Shown one piece after another: positions 1 through 8,962 of a stretch of DNA of 64,000 nt. Location of the stretch: assembly GCA_016185015.1 (NCBI GenBank), contig JACPOI010000006.1, positions 1-64,000 on the forward strand. The letters run 5' to 3'. Position 1 is the stretch's first letter. Each line of letters begins with the position of its first letter. This DNA is from Burkholderiales bacterium. Its GTDB lineage: Bacteria; Pseudomonadota; Gammaproteobacteria; Burkholderiales; Burkholderiaceae_C. The translations under genes were made by a program, and so were the position numbers. A model generated the notes under the pieces. The model saw only the letters and a list, made by a program, of their open reading frames with translations, was not told the origin of the DNA and did not search any database.

Positions 1-127
1 ACGTTCCGATATATTACTCACCCGTTCGCCACTCGCCACCAGGATTGCTCCCGTGCTGCCGTTCGACTTGCATGTGTAAGGCATGCCGCCAGCGTTCAAT
101 CTGAGCCAGGATCAAACTCTATAGTTC
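1..127 (-). rRNA. rrs: 16S ribosomal RNA, 5' end (partial)
   Basis: The reverse strand reads AGAGTTTGATCCTGGCTCAG from position 120 and continues through the standard V1 region to the GTGAGTAATATATCGGAACGT segment at the window edge. Aligning the AGAGTTTGATC core to base 8 of the E. coli numbering places base 1 near position 127. Only about the first 127 bases are present; the rest lies left of the window. The short V1 loop and the GCAGCACGGGAGCAATCCTGGTGGCGAG-type segment are typical of Comamonadaceae. Confidence 0.97.
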
Positions 128-344
128 GATCTTGAATTTTTCGCTCTTTCGAGCAACTCATAAAAACGGAATTGAAGTGAACTTCACTTCTATTCTCATG
201 AGCGTTTTTAAGTGACTTGCACTTAGTTCCGAAGAACTTGGCAATCGCCTTCAAACGCCCACGCTTATCGGCTGTATATTTTTAAGGAACCACCGCAAAA
301 CTCTTCGTCTTGCGTCTGCTTAGCTGCGATCAGCTGAGCCTTGA
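128..344 (-). other. rRNA operon leader (pre-16S) with processing-type hairpin
   Basis: This is the transcribed leader between the rRNA promoter and mature 16S. Reading leftwards it holds a boxA-like GTTCCTTAAAAA segment followed by the ACAGCCGATAAGCGTGGGCG block often seen in Burkholderiales rrn leaders. A large hairpin follows: outer arms 161-168 and 203-210 (TAAAAACG/CGTTTTTA) and a perfect inner palindrome at 174-190. The leader role comes from position and motifs. The hairpin may be an RNase III-type processing stem, which is inferred. Confidence 0.6.
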
Positions 345-374
345 ATTCTAGCACTATTTTTTCCACCCCGTCAA
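345..374 (-). promoter_or_regulatory. rRNA operon promoter
   Basis: On the minus strand there is a -35 box TTGACG (369-374) and a -10 box TAGAAT (345-350) separated by 18 bases, with an A-rich spacer. It lies about 220 bases before mature 16S, the usual position for an rrn promoter. A second TATAGT (475-480) lies further upstream with a poor -35 and could be an additional start; I do not call it. Confidence 0.65.
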
Positions 375-571
375 CTTATTGCGAGATTTTTTTGAGTTGC
401 TTGCCATTTTCTTGGCGAGGCCCGCGGGCCAGTGCTTCAACTCAAATTCGTTCTTTTCAGAAGCGAAGCCCGCAACTATAGCACAGATTTTTCGGGAACT
501 GAAGCATTCGTTCATGACCGCATGCAAGACCAAGAGCCAGCAACCCCTGGCGGGGATAATCCCCAACACTT

Positions 572-2461
572 ATGGCTCTGCTCACACTACTCAATGCCCA
601 ACTGGCCTACGGCCACGTTGCCCTACTTGATCACGCGGACTTCGCCCTTGAGTCCAACGAGCGAGTCGGACTGATTGGCCGCAACGGCACCGGGAAATCC
701 TCACTCCTCAAAATTCTCGCGGGCTTCGAAAAGCCGGATGACGGCAGTCTGCAATTGCAGCAGAACCTGCGACTGGCCTATGTCGCACAGGAGCCGGTGC
801 TCACCGCAGAGCACACCGTCTTCGAAGCGGTGCGTGCAGGGCTGAGCAACGTCATCGATCTCATCGAGTGCTACATGCAGGGTGATGGCAACCTCGGCCA
901 GCTGCAGGACGCCATCGAGTCACAGGATGGCTGGAACTGGGAGCAGCGTGTGAACGAAACCTTGCACCGCCTGCACCTGGACCCGGACGCACAGATCAAG
1001 ACGCTCTCGGGCGGCACCCGCAAGCGGGTGGCGCTGGCCCAGGCCTTGGTGACGCAGCCTGACGTACTGCTGCTCGATGAGCCGACCAATCACCTCGATC
1101 TGGACTCGATCATGTGGCTGGAGACACTGTTGCTGGAGTTCAAGGGGAGCATTGTCACGATCACCCATGACCGCACCTTCCTTGACCGGGTGGCCACACG
1201 CATCGTCGAACTGGATCGGGGCCGGCTGAGTTCCTATCCCGGCAACTTCACCACCTATCTGACACTGAAAGAAGAGCAGCTCACACAGGAGGCCGTGATC
1301 AGCGCCAAAGCAGACAAGCTGCTGGCCCAGGAAGAAGTCTGGGTGCGCAAGGGCGTCGAAGCCCGACGCACACGCAGCCAGAGCCGCATCACCCGCCTGC
1401 AGCAACTGCGCGCCCAGCGCTCAGCCCGGCGCGAAGCCGTGGGCAGCGTCAGGATGGATATTGCATCCGGCGCGCCGAGCGGCAAGCTGGTGGCCGAGCT
1501 GACCGATGTCAGCAAGTCCTTTGGAGATCGAACGGTTGTCCGGGACTTCAGTGCCACCATCTTGCGCGGCGACAAGATCGGCCTGATCGGGGCAAACGGC
1601 GCCGGCAAGACGACCCTGTTGAAGCTGATCCTGGGTGAACTGATGCCCGACAGCGGCAAGGTTCGCCAGGGCGCCAATCTGCAGGTGGCCTACTTCGACC
1701 AGATGCGCAACGCACTCGATCTGGATGCCACGCTGGAAGATTTCATCAGCCCCGGCAGTGAATGGATCGAGATCGGCAACAAGCGACAGCACGTCAAGAG
1801 CTACCTCGGCGACTTCCTGTTCTCTCCGGCCCGTGCCAACTCGCCCGTGCGCTCCCTCTCTGGCGGCGAGCGCAACCGGCAGCTGCTGGCGCGCCTGTTT
1901 GCACGGCCCGCCAATGTGCTGGTCCTGGACGAACCGACCAACGATCTGGACATCGACACGCTGGATCTGCTCGAGGAACTGCTGCAGGACTACCCCGGCA
2001 CGGTTTTTCTCGTCAGCCATGACCGCACGTTCCTGGACAACGTGGTGACCAGCACCATTGCGCACGAAGGGGATGGCGTGTGGCGGGAGTACGAGGGCGG
2101 CGTAGAGGACTGGCTGACACAGTCACGGCGCAGCCAGGCGATCAAATCAGCCGCGGAACCCGCTGCAGGCAGGACCCCCGCCGCCGAGGTGCCAGCGTCC
2201 CCGACAACGTCGCCCGCCCAGACGCGCCCTGTTGGCAGCAGCAAGCTCAGCTACAAGGAACGCCGGGAGCTGGAAGCGCTTCCCGACCTGATCGACGCCC
2301 TGGAGTTGGAGCAGGGCAGCTTGCGCAAGGAACTCGCCGATGGCAGCCTTTACATCAAGGATGCACAACGCGCCACCGCCCTGAGCCAGCGTGATACGGC
2401 GATCGAAGCGGAACTGATGGCGGCCCTGAGCCGATGGGAAGCGCTGTCGGCACGCGCCTGA
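572..2461 (+). CDS. uup: ABC-F ATP-binding protein Uup
   Basis: Soluble duplicated ABC ATPase of the ABC-F family (629 aa), which act on ribosomes or DNA rather than in transport. There are no membrane segments. Domain 1 has Walker A GRNGTGKS (about 36-43), signature LSGGTRKR (about 145) and Walker B LLLDEPTNHLD. A charged helical linker spans about 240-290. Domain 2 has Walker A GANGAGKT (about 340), LSGGERNR and LVLDEPTNDLD. A Pro/Ala linker then leads to a charged helical C-terminal domain (about 560-629), which is characteristic of Uup and separates it from EttA. The gene is divergent from the 16S gene and convergent with cheB, 9 bases away. A GATAAT at 555-560 lies so close to the ATG that transcripts could be nearly leaderless; no good -35 is visible. 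Confidence 0.93.
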   Translation: MALLTLLNAQLAYGHVALLDHADFALESNERVGLIGRNGTGKSSLLKILAGFEKPDDGSLQLQQNLRLAYVAQEPVLTAEHTVFEAVRAGLSNVIDLIECYMQGDGNLGQLQDAIESQDGWNWEQRVNETLHRLHLDPDAQIKTLSGGTRKRVALAQALVTQPDVLLLDEPTNHLDLDSIMWLETLLLEFKGSIVTITHDRTFLDRVATRIVELDRGRLSSYPGNFTTYLTLKEEQLTQEAVISAKADKLLAQEEVWVRKGVEARRTRSQSRITRLQQLRAQRSARREAVGSVRMDIASGAPSGKLVAELTDVSKSFGDRTVVRDFSATILRGDKIGLIGANGAGKTTLLKLILGELMPDSGKVRQGANLQVAYFDQMRNALDLDATLEDFISPGSEWIEIGNKRQHVKSYLGDFLFSPARANSPVRSLSGGERNRQLLARLFARPANVLVLDEPTNDLDIDTLDLLEELLQDYPGTVFLVSHDRTFLDNVVTSTIAHEGDGVWREYEGGVEDWLTQSRRSQAIKSAAEPAAGRTPAAEVPASPTTSPAQTRPVGSSKLSYKERRELEALPDLIDALELEQGSLRKELADGSLYIKDAQRATALSQRDTAIEAELMAALSRWEALSARA

Positions 2462-2470
2462 GCTGCAGCC

Positions 2471-3562
2471 TCAAACGCGGTAGCGGTCGCCACCACTGCT
2501 GCTGAGGCGGGCCAGCAGGGCCGGCGCAATCGCCGTCAAGGGCAACACCTCGTCGGCAGCGCCATGCAGGATGGCCTCGCGCGGCATACCGAACACCACG
2601 CAGCTGGCTTCGTCCTGCACGTAGTTGTAGCTGCCGGCATCCTTCATTTCACGCATGGCCTTGGCGCCATCATTGCCCATGCCGGTCAGCATGATGCCGA
2701 AGGCGTTGGGGCCCACGACCTGGGCGCAGGAATGAAACAGCACCTCCACCGAAGGCATGTGCCGGTTGACCGGCTGCCCATCCTCCACGACCGCCACATA
2801 GTTGGCGCCGCTGCGGTCGACACGAAACTGCTTGCCCCCCGGCGCAATATAGGCATGCCCCGGCAGGATGCGCTCACCATGGACAGCCTCTTTCACCGTG
2901 ATCTGGCACAGCCCGTTCAAGCGCTGCGCAAAGCTGGTGGTGAAACCCGGCGGCATGTGCTGGGTGATGACGATGCCCGGAGAATCTGCCGGCATGCGCG
3001 TCAGCACCTCCTTGACCGCTTCAGTGCCCCCGGTCGAAGATCCGATGCAGATCATCTTCTCGGTGGACAGGCGGCCCAGGGGCCTGATCGGCGCCGGAGC
3101 CACGCCGGCTGGGCTGGGTCCGGAAGCGGCCCCGAGCGCCGGGGTCGGCGCACGCCGGATATGCGCTGAAGCAGCGATGCGGATCTTCTCGACGATCTGA
3201 TCGGACAAGTCCTTGATGCCATCGGCCAGGCCGATGCGGGGTTTGGCCACAAAATCGACGGCGCCGAGCTCCAGGGCCCGCATGGTGACCTCGGCCCCGC
3301 GCTCGGTCAACGTGGAAATCATGAGCACGGGCATGGGGCGCAGACGCATGAGGCGCCCGAGAAATTCGATGCCATCCATGCGCGGCATCTCGACATCCAG
3401 CGTGATCACGTCCGGGTTCAATTCGCGGATCATCTCGCGCGCAATCAGCGGGTCGTTGGCTGTGCCGACGCACTCCATGTCGCGTTGACGGTTGATGATC
3501 TCGGCCAGCAGACTGCGTACCAGCGCCGAGTCGTCAACCACTACCACTCGAATCTTCTTCAA
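2471..3562 (-). CDS. cheB: Chemotaxis protein-glutamate methylesterase/glutaminase CheB
   Basis: Removes methyl groups from chemoreceptor glutamates and is activated by phosphotransfer from CheA; cytoplasmic. It is 363 aa. The N-terminal receiver has DDSALVR (10-16) and phosphoacceptor D56 in [11 protein letters not shown]. An Ala/Pro linker leads to the esterase domain with GSSTGG (Ser nucleophile), QHMPPGFT (His) and MTGMGNDGA (Asp). The start is TTG at 3562: the frame stays open upstream but runs through cheD, while TTG gives the family N-terminus [12 protein letters not shown] and has GAGAGG upstream. It is the last gene of the cheA-W-R-D-B series, 10 bases after cheD. Confidence 0.95.
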   Translation of the reverse strand: MKKIRVVVVDDSALVRSLLAEIINRQRDMECVGTANDPLIAREMIRELNPDVITLDVEMPRMDGIEFLGRLMRLRPMPVLMISTLTERGAEVTMRALELGAVDFVAKPRIGLADGIKDLSDQIVEKIRIAASAHIRRAPTPALGAASGPSPAGVAPAPIRPLGRLSTEKMICIGSSTGGTEAVKEVLTRMPADSPGIVITQHMPPGFTTSFAQRLNGLCQITVKEAVHGERILPGHAYIAPGGKQFRVDRSGANYVAVVEDGQPVNRHMPSVEVLFHSCAQVVGPNAFGIMLTGMGNDGAKAMREMKDAGSYNYVQDEASCVVFGMPREAILHGAADEVLPLTAIAPALLARLSSSGGDRYRV

Positions 3563-3572
3563 CCTAGCCTCT

Positions 3573-4268
3573 CTAGAACAGGTCCACAGAACCACCCGCG
3601 GTGGACTTGGCCACAGTGGCCGCATTGCCCTTGCGCTCCTCGACCGCCAGGGCCTCGGGATGCGCATGGGCCAGGCGCTTGACCAGCGCCTTGCCCGTGA
3701 CCGGGAAAAAGCATACTTTGCGCGGGTGGATGTCCAGCACGTCCTGTGACACCACCGGGATGCGCTCCGTGGCCAGATAGTCCAGCACAAACTTGGTGTT
3801 GCGCTCCCCCACGTTCATGGTGGTGAAGCCCGCCATCACGGCGCCGCCCCCGAAAACCTTGGCCTGCATGGTTTCCCGACGGGCGCCCTTCTTGATCATC
3901 TCGTTGAGCAAGAGCTCCATCGCATAGGAACCATAGCGCCCGGAGCCGTCTTCGCCCTCGGGCAACATGAAGTGGTTCATTCCGCCGATACGGGCCTTGC
4001 CATCCCAGACACAGGCCGCGATGCACGAGCCCAGCACCGTCATGATGAGCACATCCTCACCGGACACGAAATACTCACCCGGCAGCACCTTGACGGCGTC
4101 GTACTGGAAATGGTGGTCGGCGTAGAAAAAGGAGGCTTCCCCCGGCTTGCGCGGTTGGGCCCGAAGTTCGTCGACCCGCGAGATCCGCCCACCCGCCAGC
4201 GCCTTGGGGGCACCCGAGGTCACAGGGCGCAGCGGCGCCGCACGCAAGGAGAGCTCAGACGGGTTCAT
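3573..4268 (-). CDS. cheD: Chemoreceptor glutamine deamidase CheD
   Basis: Deamidates specific receptor glutamines to glutamates, tuning receptor methylation sites; in some bacteria it also acts with CheC. The family motifs are present: [13 protein letters not shown] with the catalytic Cys, [10 protein letters not shown] with the His, and [10 protein letters not shown] chose ATG 4268 (231 aa, MNPSELSLR) because AGGAG lies 5 bases upstream. A TTG at 4316 overlapping the cheR stop would add 16 residues. It lies between cheR and cheB as in many betaproteobacterial che operons. Confidence 0.93.
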   Translation of the reverse strand: MNPSELSLRAAPLRPVTSGAPKALAGGRISRVDELRAQPRKPGEASFFYADHHFQYDAVKVLPGEYFVSGEDVLIMTVLGSCIAACVWDGKARIGGMNHFMLPEGEDGSGRYGSYAMELLLNEMIKKGARRETMQAKVFGGGAVMAGFTTMNVGERNTKFVLDYLATERIPVVSQDVLDIHPRKVCFFPVTGKALVKRLAHAHPEALAVEERKGNAATVAKSTAGGSVDLF

Positions 4269-4312
4269 GCAGCTCCTGCAAGCAACACGGCCGGCACCGG
4301 GGAGCGCACCTT

Positions 4313-5206
4313 TCAACGACGTTCATACACCGTCTTTCCGCGCAGGACAAACAGGTCGCGCGATTCGTTGAAATTCTCTGAGTGGCCGACAAACAGCAGG
4401 CTGCCGGGCTTCATGACCCGATGGATGCGCTCCAGAACGCTGCGCTGGGTTGGGGCATCGAAATAAATCATGACGTTGCGGCAGAACACGATGTCGAAAG
4501 GCTCGCGAAAAGGCCAGTCATCGCGTATCAGGTTGACGCTCAGAAACTCCACCATGCGCTGCAACTCGGGTTTGACGCGCAGGAAGCCCTCGTTGTTTCC
4601 TTTGCCGCGCAGGAAAAAGCGTTGCAGGCGGGCCATATCCACGCCCTTGATGGAGTCCTGCCGGTAGACACCCCGCGCCGCTGTCGCCAGGACCTTGGAG
4701 TCGATATCGCTGGCCCACAGCTTGAAATTCGCCTGGGGCCCCAGGGCATCCAGCGCCGTCATGATGATGGAGTAGGGCTCCTCGCCGGTCGAGGCCGCAT
4801 TGCACCAGACCCGCCAGGGCGTGTTTGACGGGCGAGCCTTCAGATGCTCGGCCAGGATCTCGAAGTGATGCTGCTCGCGAAAGAAGGAGGTCAGATTGGT
4901 CGTCAAGGCGTTGACGAACTCCTGCCACTCGGGCCCGTCGTGGGACTCCAGCCAGCTCAGGTAGTCGCGAAAATTCTGGTACCCGGTGTCACGCAACCGG
5001 CGTGACAGGCGGCTGTACACCATGGCATGCTTGCCATCGTGCAGGCTGATGCCGGCGCGCTGGTAGATCAGTGCCTGGACACGGGTGAAGTCGGCTTGCG
5101 TCCAGCTGAATTCCCGAGCCTGCACGTCACCCCCGGCTATCTCCGCCGCACCATCCCGGTCTGCGCCCGCCTTTGGGTTCCTGGCGGCTTTGTCTGTGCT
5201 CAGCAT
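4313..5206 (-). CDS. cheR: Chemotaxis protein methyltransferase CheR
   Basis: S-adenosylmethionine-dependent methylation of receptor glutamate residues (adaptation); cytoplasmic. It is 297 aa. The N-terminal helical domain contains LIYQRAGISLHDGKHAMVYSRLSRRLR, typical of the family's receptor-binding part. The Rossmann domain has WCNAASTGEEPYSI (SAM site), ASDIDSKVL and DIVFCRNVMIYFD. A 25-residue low-complexity tail precedes the conserved start. It is followed by cheD and preceded by cheW. Confidence 0.96.
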   Translation of the reverse strand: MLSTDKAARNPKAGADRDGAAEIAGGDVQAREFSWTQADFTRVQALIYQRAGISLHDGKHAMVYSRLSRRLRDTGYQNFRDYLSWLESHDGPEWQEFVNALTTNLTSFFREQHHFEILAEHLKARPSNTPWRVWCNAASTGEEPYSIIMTALDALGPQANFKLWASDIDSKVLATAARGVYRQDSIKGVDMARLQRFFLRGKGNNEGFLRVKPELQRMVEFLSVNLIRDDWPFREPFDIVFCRNVMIYFDAPTQRSVLERIHRVMKPGSLLFVGHSENFNESRDLFVLRGKTVYERR

Positions 5207-5251
5207 CGTCAGGGCGCTTGAATAAGGAGAGGAAGCACTAGGGGCAAGAGA

Positions 5252-5737
5252 TCAGGCCTCGACAGAAACCAGGCCCATGTCGACACTGGTCATCAGCTTC
5301 TCGATATCCAGCAGGATCAACATGCGGTCCCCCACCGAGCCCAGACCGACCACGGCCGAACTTTCGATCGAACTGTCGATGTCAGGCGCGGCCTTGAGGT
5401 TCTCCGGCGCCAACTCCATCACATCGCTGACCGAGTCCACCACGATCCCGACGATACGGTTGCGCAGATTCAGGATGATGACCACCGTGAAGCTGTTGTA
5501 CTCGGCCTTCGCGCAGTTGAACTTCAGGCGCATGTCGATGATGGGCACGATGGTGCCGCGCAGATTGACCACGCCCTTGATGAACTCGGGCGCGTTGGCA
5601 ATGCGCGTCGGCTTTTCATACCCCCGGATTTCCTGAACCTTGAGGATGTCGATGCCGTACTCTTCCTGATCCAGCCGGAACGTCAGGTATTCGCGCGGAC
5701 CCGCCGCCAGTGTTCCGCTCTCATCTGTCTCACTCAT
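5252..5737 (-). CDS. cheW: Chemotaxis coupling protein CheW
   Basis: Scaffold coupling chemoreceptors to the CheA kinase. It is a single SH3-like CheW domain, 161 aa, with YLTFRLDQEEYGIDILKVQEIRGYEKPTRIANAPEFIKGVVNLRGTIVPIIDMR, the classic CheW signature. The ATG at 5737 (MSETDESG) was chosen because AAGGAGA lies 8 bases upstream; the longer reading from 5764 has no such site and would nearly touch cheA. It lies directly downstream of cheA. Confidence 0.96.
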   Translation of the reverse strand: MSETDESGTLAAGPREYLTFRLDQEEYGIDILKVQEIRGYEKPTRIANAPEFIKGVVNLRGTIVPIIDMRLKFNCAKAEYNSFTVVIILNLRNRIVGIVVDSVSDVMELAPENLKAAPDIDSSIESSAVVGLGSVGDRMLILLDIEKLMTSVDMGLVSVEA

Positions 5738-5760
5738 ACCGATCTTCTCCTTGGAGTGCA

Positions 5761-7881
5761 TCAATGCCGTGAACGCCGCACGAGGGTGCTGGTATCCAGA
5801 ATGAGCGCCACCTTGCCATCACCCAGGATGGTGGCGCCCGAAACGTTGGGGACCTTGCGGTAATTGGTTTCCAGGTTCTTCACCACGACCTGCTGCTGAC
5901 CCAGCAACTCATCGACCAGCAAGGCCACCCGACTGCCCTCGGCCTCCACCACCACCATGATGTCGCCGGACTTGCCACCATCGTAGCGTGGCACCTGGAA
6001 TACCTTTTCCAATTCAATCACGGGCATGTACTCGTCGCGCACCTTGACCAGGCGCGAGCCCTGGGCCACGGTATTGACGGCATCGTCCTTGACCTGGAAG
6101 GATTCAACCACCGAGGACAGGGGCAGGATGTAGACCTCATCGCCCACGCCAACCGACATGCCGTCCATGATGGCCAGCGTCAGCGGCAGGCGGACCGAGA
6201 CCCGCATGCCGTAGCCTTCGGACGAATCGATCTCGACCGTGCCGTTGAGCGCCGCAATGTTCTTCTTGACCACGTCCATGCCGACACCGCGGCCGGATAC
6301 GTCGGTCACGACCTCGGCCGTCGAGAAACCCGGCGCGAAGATCAGCTGCCAGACATCACCATCGGACATCTGGTCGGAAACGTCCAAGCCGCGCTCGCGG
6401 GCCTTGTTGAGGATCTTCTCGCGCGAGAGACCACGGCCGTCGTCGCGCACCTCGATCACGATGGAGCCACCCTGGTGGGCTGCCGACAGGGTGATGGTGC
6501 CGGTCTCAGGCTTGCCTGCCGCGACACGATCAGCCGGCATCTCGATGCCATGGTCACAGCTGTTGCGCACCAGGTGCGTCAGAGGATCGGTGATCTTCTC
6601 GACCAGGCCCTTGTCCAGCTCGGTCGCCTCGCCCTGGGTCACGAACTCCACCTTCTTGCCCAGCTTGCTGGCCAGGTCGCGCAGCATGCGCGGGAAGCGG
6701 CTGAACACGATGGACATCGGGATCATACGGATCGACATCACCGATTCCTGCAGATCCCGCGTGTTGCGATCCAGGTCGGCCAGCCCCGCCATGAGCTGCT
6801 GGTTGGCCGCCGGGTCCAGCGCCTGACTGTTCTGGGCCAGCATGGCCTGGGTGATGACCAGTTCGCCCACCAGATTGATCAGCTGGTCAACCTTGCTGAT
6901 GGCCACGCGGATGGTGGCGGCTTCCGGCTGGGCTGCAACCGGGCTGGCGGCGGGCTTGGCCACGCTCGCCTTGGCAGCGGGCCTGACCTCGGTCACCTCG
7001 ACCGGCGTGGCTGCGGTGGCGGCACCGGTGGGCACGCCCGGAGCTCCCTCGAAAAAGCCAAAACCCGGCGCCGGCGCCACAGGCGCACCGGGCGGCGGAT
7101 CGTCCCGGTCCGTCCAAGACGTGGCGGCGGCACTCATTTCACGGATGTTCACCTGCTCACGCGAGACGTGAAAGGCAAACAGGTCCAGCAGATCATCATT
7201 GCTGGAAGACGTCGAGGCATGAAACACGCGGGTGTCCGCACGGTCACTGGCCACCTCGGTGACCGAACCGAGACCCACGATGTCGCGGAACAGATCCTTT
7301 ATCCCGTCCACCTGATCGGGACGCTCCAGCGGGCCCATACGGATCTCCAGCTGGCGCGCGCCTGGCGCGGCCGCAACGGGTGCGGGCGCCGCCACGGGGG
7401 CCGGTGCCGGGGCAGCAACCACGGGCGCGGGCGCCGGCACTGCGGCGGGCGCCGGTGTGCCGCCCGCCGCCAGCTCGCTGATGCGACGCACCAGATCGGC
7501 GTTGGAGGGCGGCGCGCTGGTATCGCCGGTCTGATGACGGGCGAGCAACACGCGCGAGGCATCGGCGGATTCAAGCAGGACATCCACCATCATGGGGTTG
7601 GGCTGCAATTCATGTCGACGCAGGCGGTCCAGCAAGGACTCCATCTGGTGCGTCAGTTCGGCCACATCCGCGAAGCCGAAAGTGGCCGCGCCACCCTTGA
7701 CAGAGTGCGCGCAACGGAAGATGCCATTGAGCTCTTCGTCGTCAGCGGTTTCCAGATTCAGGTTGAGCAGCATCTGCTCCATGAGGTCCAGGTTTTCGCC
7801 CGCCTCCTCGAAGAAGATCTGGTAGAACTGACTCAGGTCGAATGAGTCACCTCCGCCGGATTCCTGGTGTCCCTCGGTCAT
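5761..7881 (-). CDS. cheA: Chemotaxis sensor histidine kinase CheA
   Basis: Central kinase of chemotaxis; autophosphorylates and passes phosphate to CheY and CheB. It is 706 aa. The P1 Hpt domain has FRCAHSVKGGAATFG (H59). There are Ala/Pro linkers (about 150-185), a P2-like region, dimerisation helices (QLINLVGELVITQAMLAQ), and the HATPase with HLVRNSCDHGIE, DDGRGL and GRGVGMDVV. The C-terminal CheW-like domain ends at GKVALILDTSTLV. GGAGAT lies upstream of the ATG. It is preceded by the cheY-like gene and followed by cheW. Confidence 0.97.
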   Translation of the reverse strand: MTEGHQESGGGDSFDLSQFYQIFFEEAGENLDLMEQMLLNLNLETADDEELNGIFRCAHSVKGGAATFGFADVAELTHQMESLLDRLRRHELQPNPMMVDVLLESADASRVLLARHQTGDTSAPPSNADLVRRISELAAGGTPAPAAVPAPAPVVAAPAPAPVAAPAPVAAAPGARQLEIRMGPLERPDQVDGIKDLFRDIVGLGSVTEVASDRADTRVFHASTSSSNDDLLDLFAFHVSREQVNIREMSAAATSWTDRDDPPPGAPVAPAPGFGFFEGAPGVPTGAATAATPVEVTEVRPAAKASVAKPAASPVAAQPEAATIRVAISKVDQLINLVGELVITQAMLAQNSQALDPAANQQLMAGLADLDRNTRDLQESVMSIRMIPMSIVFSRFPRMLRDLASKLGKKVEFVTQGEATELDKGLVEKITDPLTHLVRNSCDHGIEMPADRVAAGKPETGTITLSAAHQGGSIVIEVRDDGRGLSREKILNKARERGLDVSDQMSDGDVWQLIFAPGFSTAEVVTDVSGRGVGMDVVKKNIAALNGTVEIDSSEGYGMRVSVRLPLTLAIMDGMSVGVGDEVYILPLSSVVESFQVKDDAVNTVAQGSRLVKVRDEYMPVIELEKVFQVPRYDGGKSGDIMVVVEAEGSRVALLVDELLGQQQVVVKNLETNYRKVPNVSGATILGDGKVALILDTSTLVRRSRH

Positions 7882-7919
7882 GCCTATCTCCTGTTGTGAT
7901 CCCGCGCTGGCGGACCGTG

Positions 7920-8282
7920 TTACTTGATGACTTTCTTGATGACCTCGAGCAGCCGCGCCGGGTCGAAGGGCTTGACCAGCCAGCCGGTGGCACCAGCGGC
8001 GCGACCGGCCTGCTTCATCAGGTCACTGGATTCGGTGGTGAGCATCAGAATCGGCGTGGTCTTGAAATTGGGGTGCTCGCGCAGCTTGCGCGTCAGCCCC
8101 AGGCCGTCCAGCCGTGGCATGTTCTGGTCGGTCAGCACCAGATCGAAGGTCTGGGTCTGGGCCTTTTCATAGGCATCCTGCCCGTCGACGGCCTCGACCA
8201 CCTGGTAGCCCGCTCCCGCAAGGGTGAATGAGACCATCTTGCGCATCGAGGGTGAATCGTCAACAGCGAGTATCAGTGGCAT
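7920..8282 (-). CDS. CheY-like single-domain response regulator
   Basis: Stand-alone receiver domain, 120 aa, with AVDDSPSMRKM, phosphoacceptor D52 (VLTDQNMPRLDG), MLTTES (Thr switch) and KPFDPARL. It has no output domain, so it should act by protein-protein contact. Position next to cheA suggests it takes phosphate from CheA. A second gene (39913-40299) encodes the better CheY match and pairs with cheZ, so this one may be a phosphate sink or serve a separate output. GenBank entries often call such genes cheY or 'response regulator'. Confidence 0.9.
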   Translation of the reverse strand: MPLILAVDDSPSMRKMVSFTLAGAGYQVVEAVDGQDAYEKAQTQTFDLVLTDQNMPRLDGLGLTRKLREHPNFKTTPILMLTTESSDLMKQAGRAAGATGWLVKPFDPARLLEVIKKVIK

Positions 8283-8332
8283 GTCTGAGCTCCGGGGAAA
8301 TGGGGTCTTTGGTTATTCAAGTGTTCAGCGAT

Positions 8333-8785
8333 TCAAAACAATTCGATCGAGCCGGCATCCATTTCGTCCTGGGTCACCGGATTGGGACGTTCCGGCACCT
8401 CCTCGACAAAGGGAACCGCCTCGCCGTCTTCCTGCCCCATGGACTCGGAAGCCAGCCGGTAGGCACAGCCTTGAAGCACCTTGGAAGTATGGACTATCAG
8501 TTGCGAGGCCAGATCCTGGAACTGCAGTTCGGTCACGGCCGCGCGCAGGGCGTTGCGCGCTTCATCCAGGGCCGCCGACTCCGCCAGGGCGGGATCGGCG
8601 AGACTTCCGATGGCGGTGGTGAAGCGCTGCATCAGGTTGTCCATGGTGTGCGCCAACAGCCCATCGAGACGGGCCAGGTCATGCACGACCACCAGGAGCG
8701 AATCCTGCACCTCGGCCACCAGCATCACCGGCAATTGCACGGCGGGCTGGTCCGCAGGCGGTGTGTTGGGGGCTTGCATGGTCAT
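8333..8785 (-). CDS. CheZ-like chemotaxis protein (putative CheY-P phosphatase)
   Basis: Small, largely helical protein at the head of the che operon, 150 aa from ATG 8785. A GTG at 8818 with GGAG almost touching it would give 161 aa; the start is not settled. Residues 86-97 read ELQFQDLASQLI, matching the CheZ active-site helix (DxxxQ; here D91 and Q95), where the Gln is the catalytic residue of CheZ. The C-terminus is acidic and ends SIELF rather than in the usual CheZ DDLLxSLGF tail. By sequence it is only distantly related to the canonical CheZ at 40303-40974. Function is inferred from the motif and from cheY-like/cheA next door. Confidence 0.6.
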   Translation of the reverse strand: MTMQAPNTPPADQPAVQLPVMLVAEVQDSLLVVVHDLARLDGLLAHTMDNLMQRFTTAIGSLADPALAESAALDEARNALRAAVTELQFQDLASQLIVHTSKVLQGCAYRLASESMGQEDGEAVPFVEEVPERPNPVTQDEMDAGSIELF

Positions 8786-8962
8786 TCTGTTCGGACATCC
8801 GGATGCTAGATGGTTCACCGCTCCAGCAAGTCCAGCATTAGAATTTTCCTGGATATAGAGTAGCAGGATTCCTCGGAAATAGGAGGGAATTCGTCAATAT
8901 TTCGGGGCGTTCAGGTCGTCTCCCGGCACACCCACGAGGGTTTTCATCATATCGTCTACCCC

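Noticed and set aside
6475-7845. Long open frame (456 codons) opposite cheA
   Set aside because: It is antisense to a full-length, motif-complete cheA; the His/Arg/Gly-rich product is a typical shadow of a high-GC gene.
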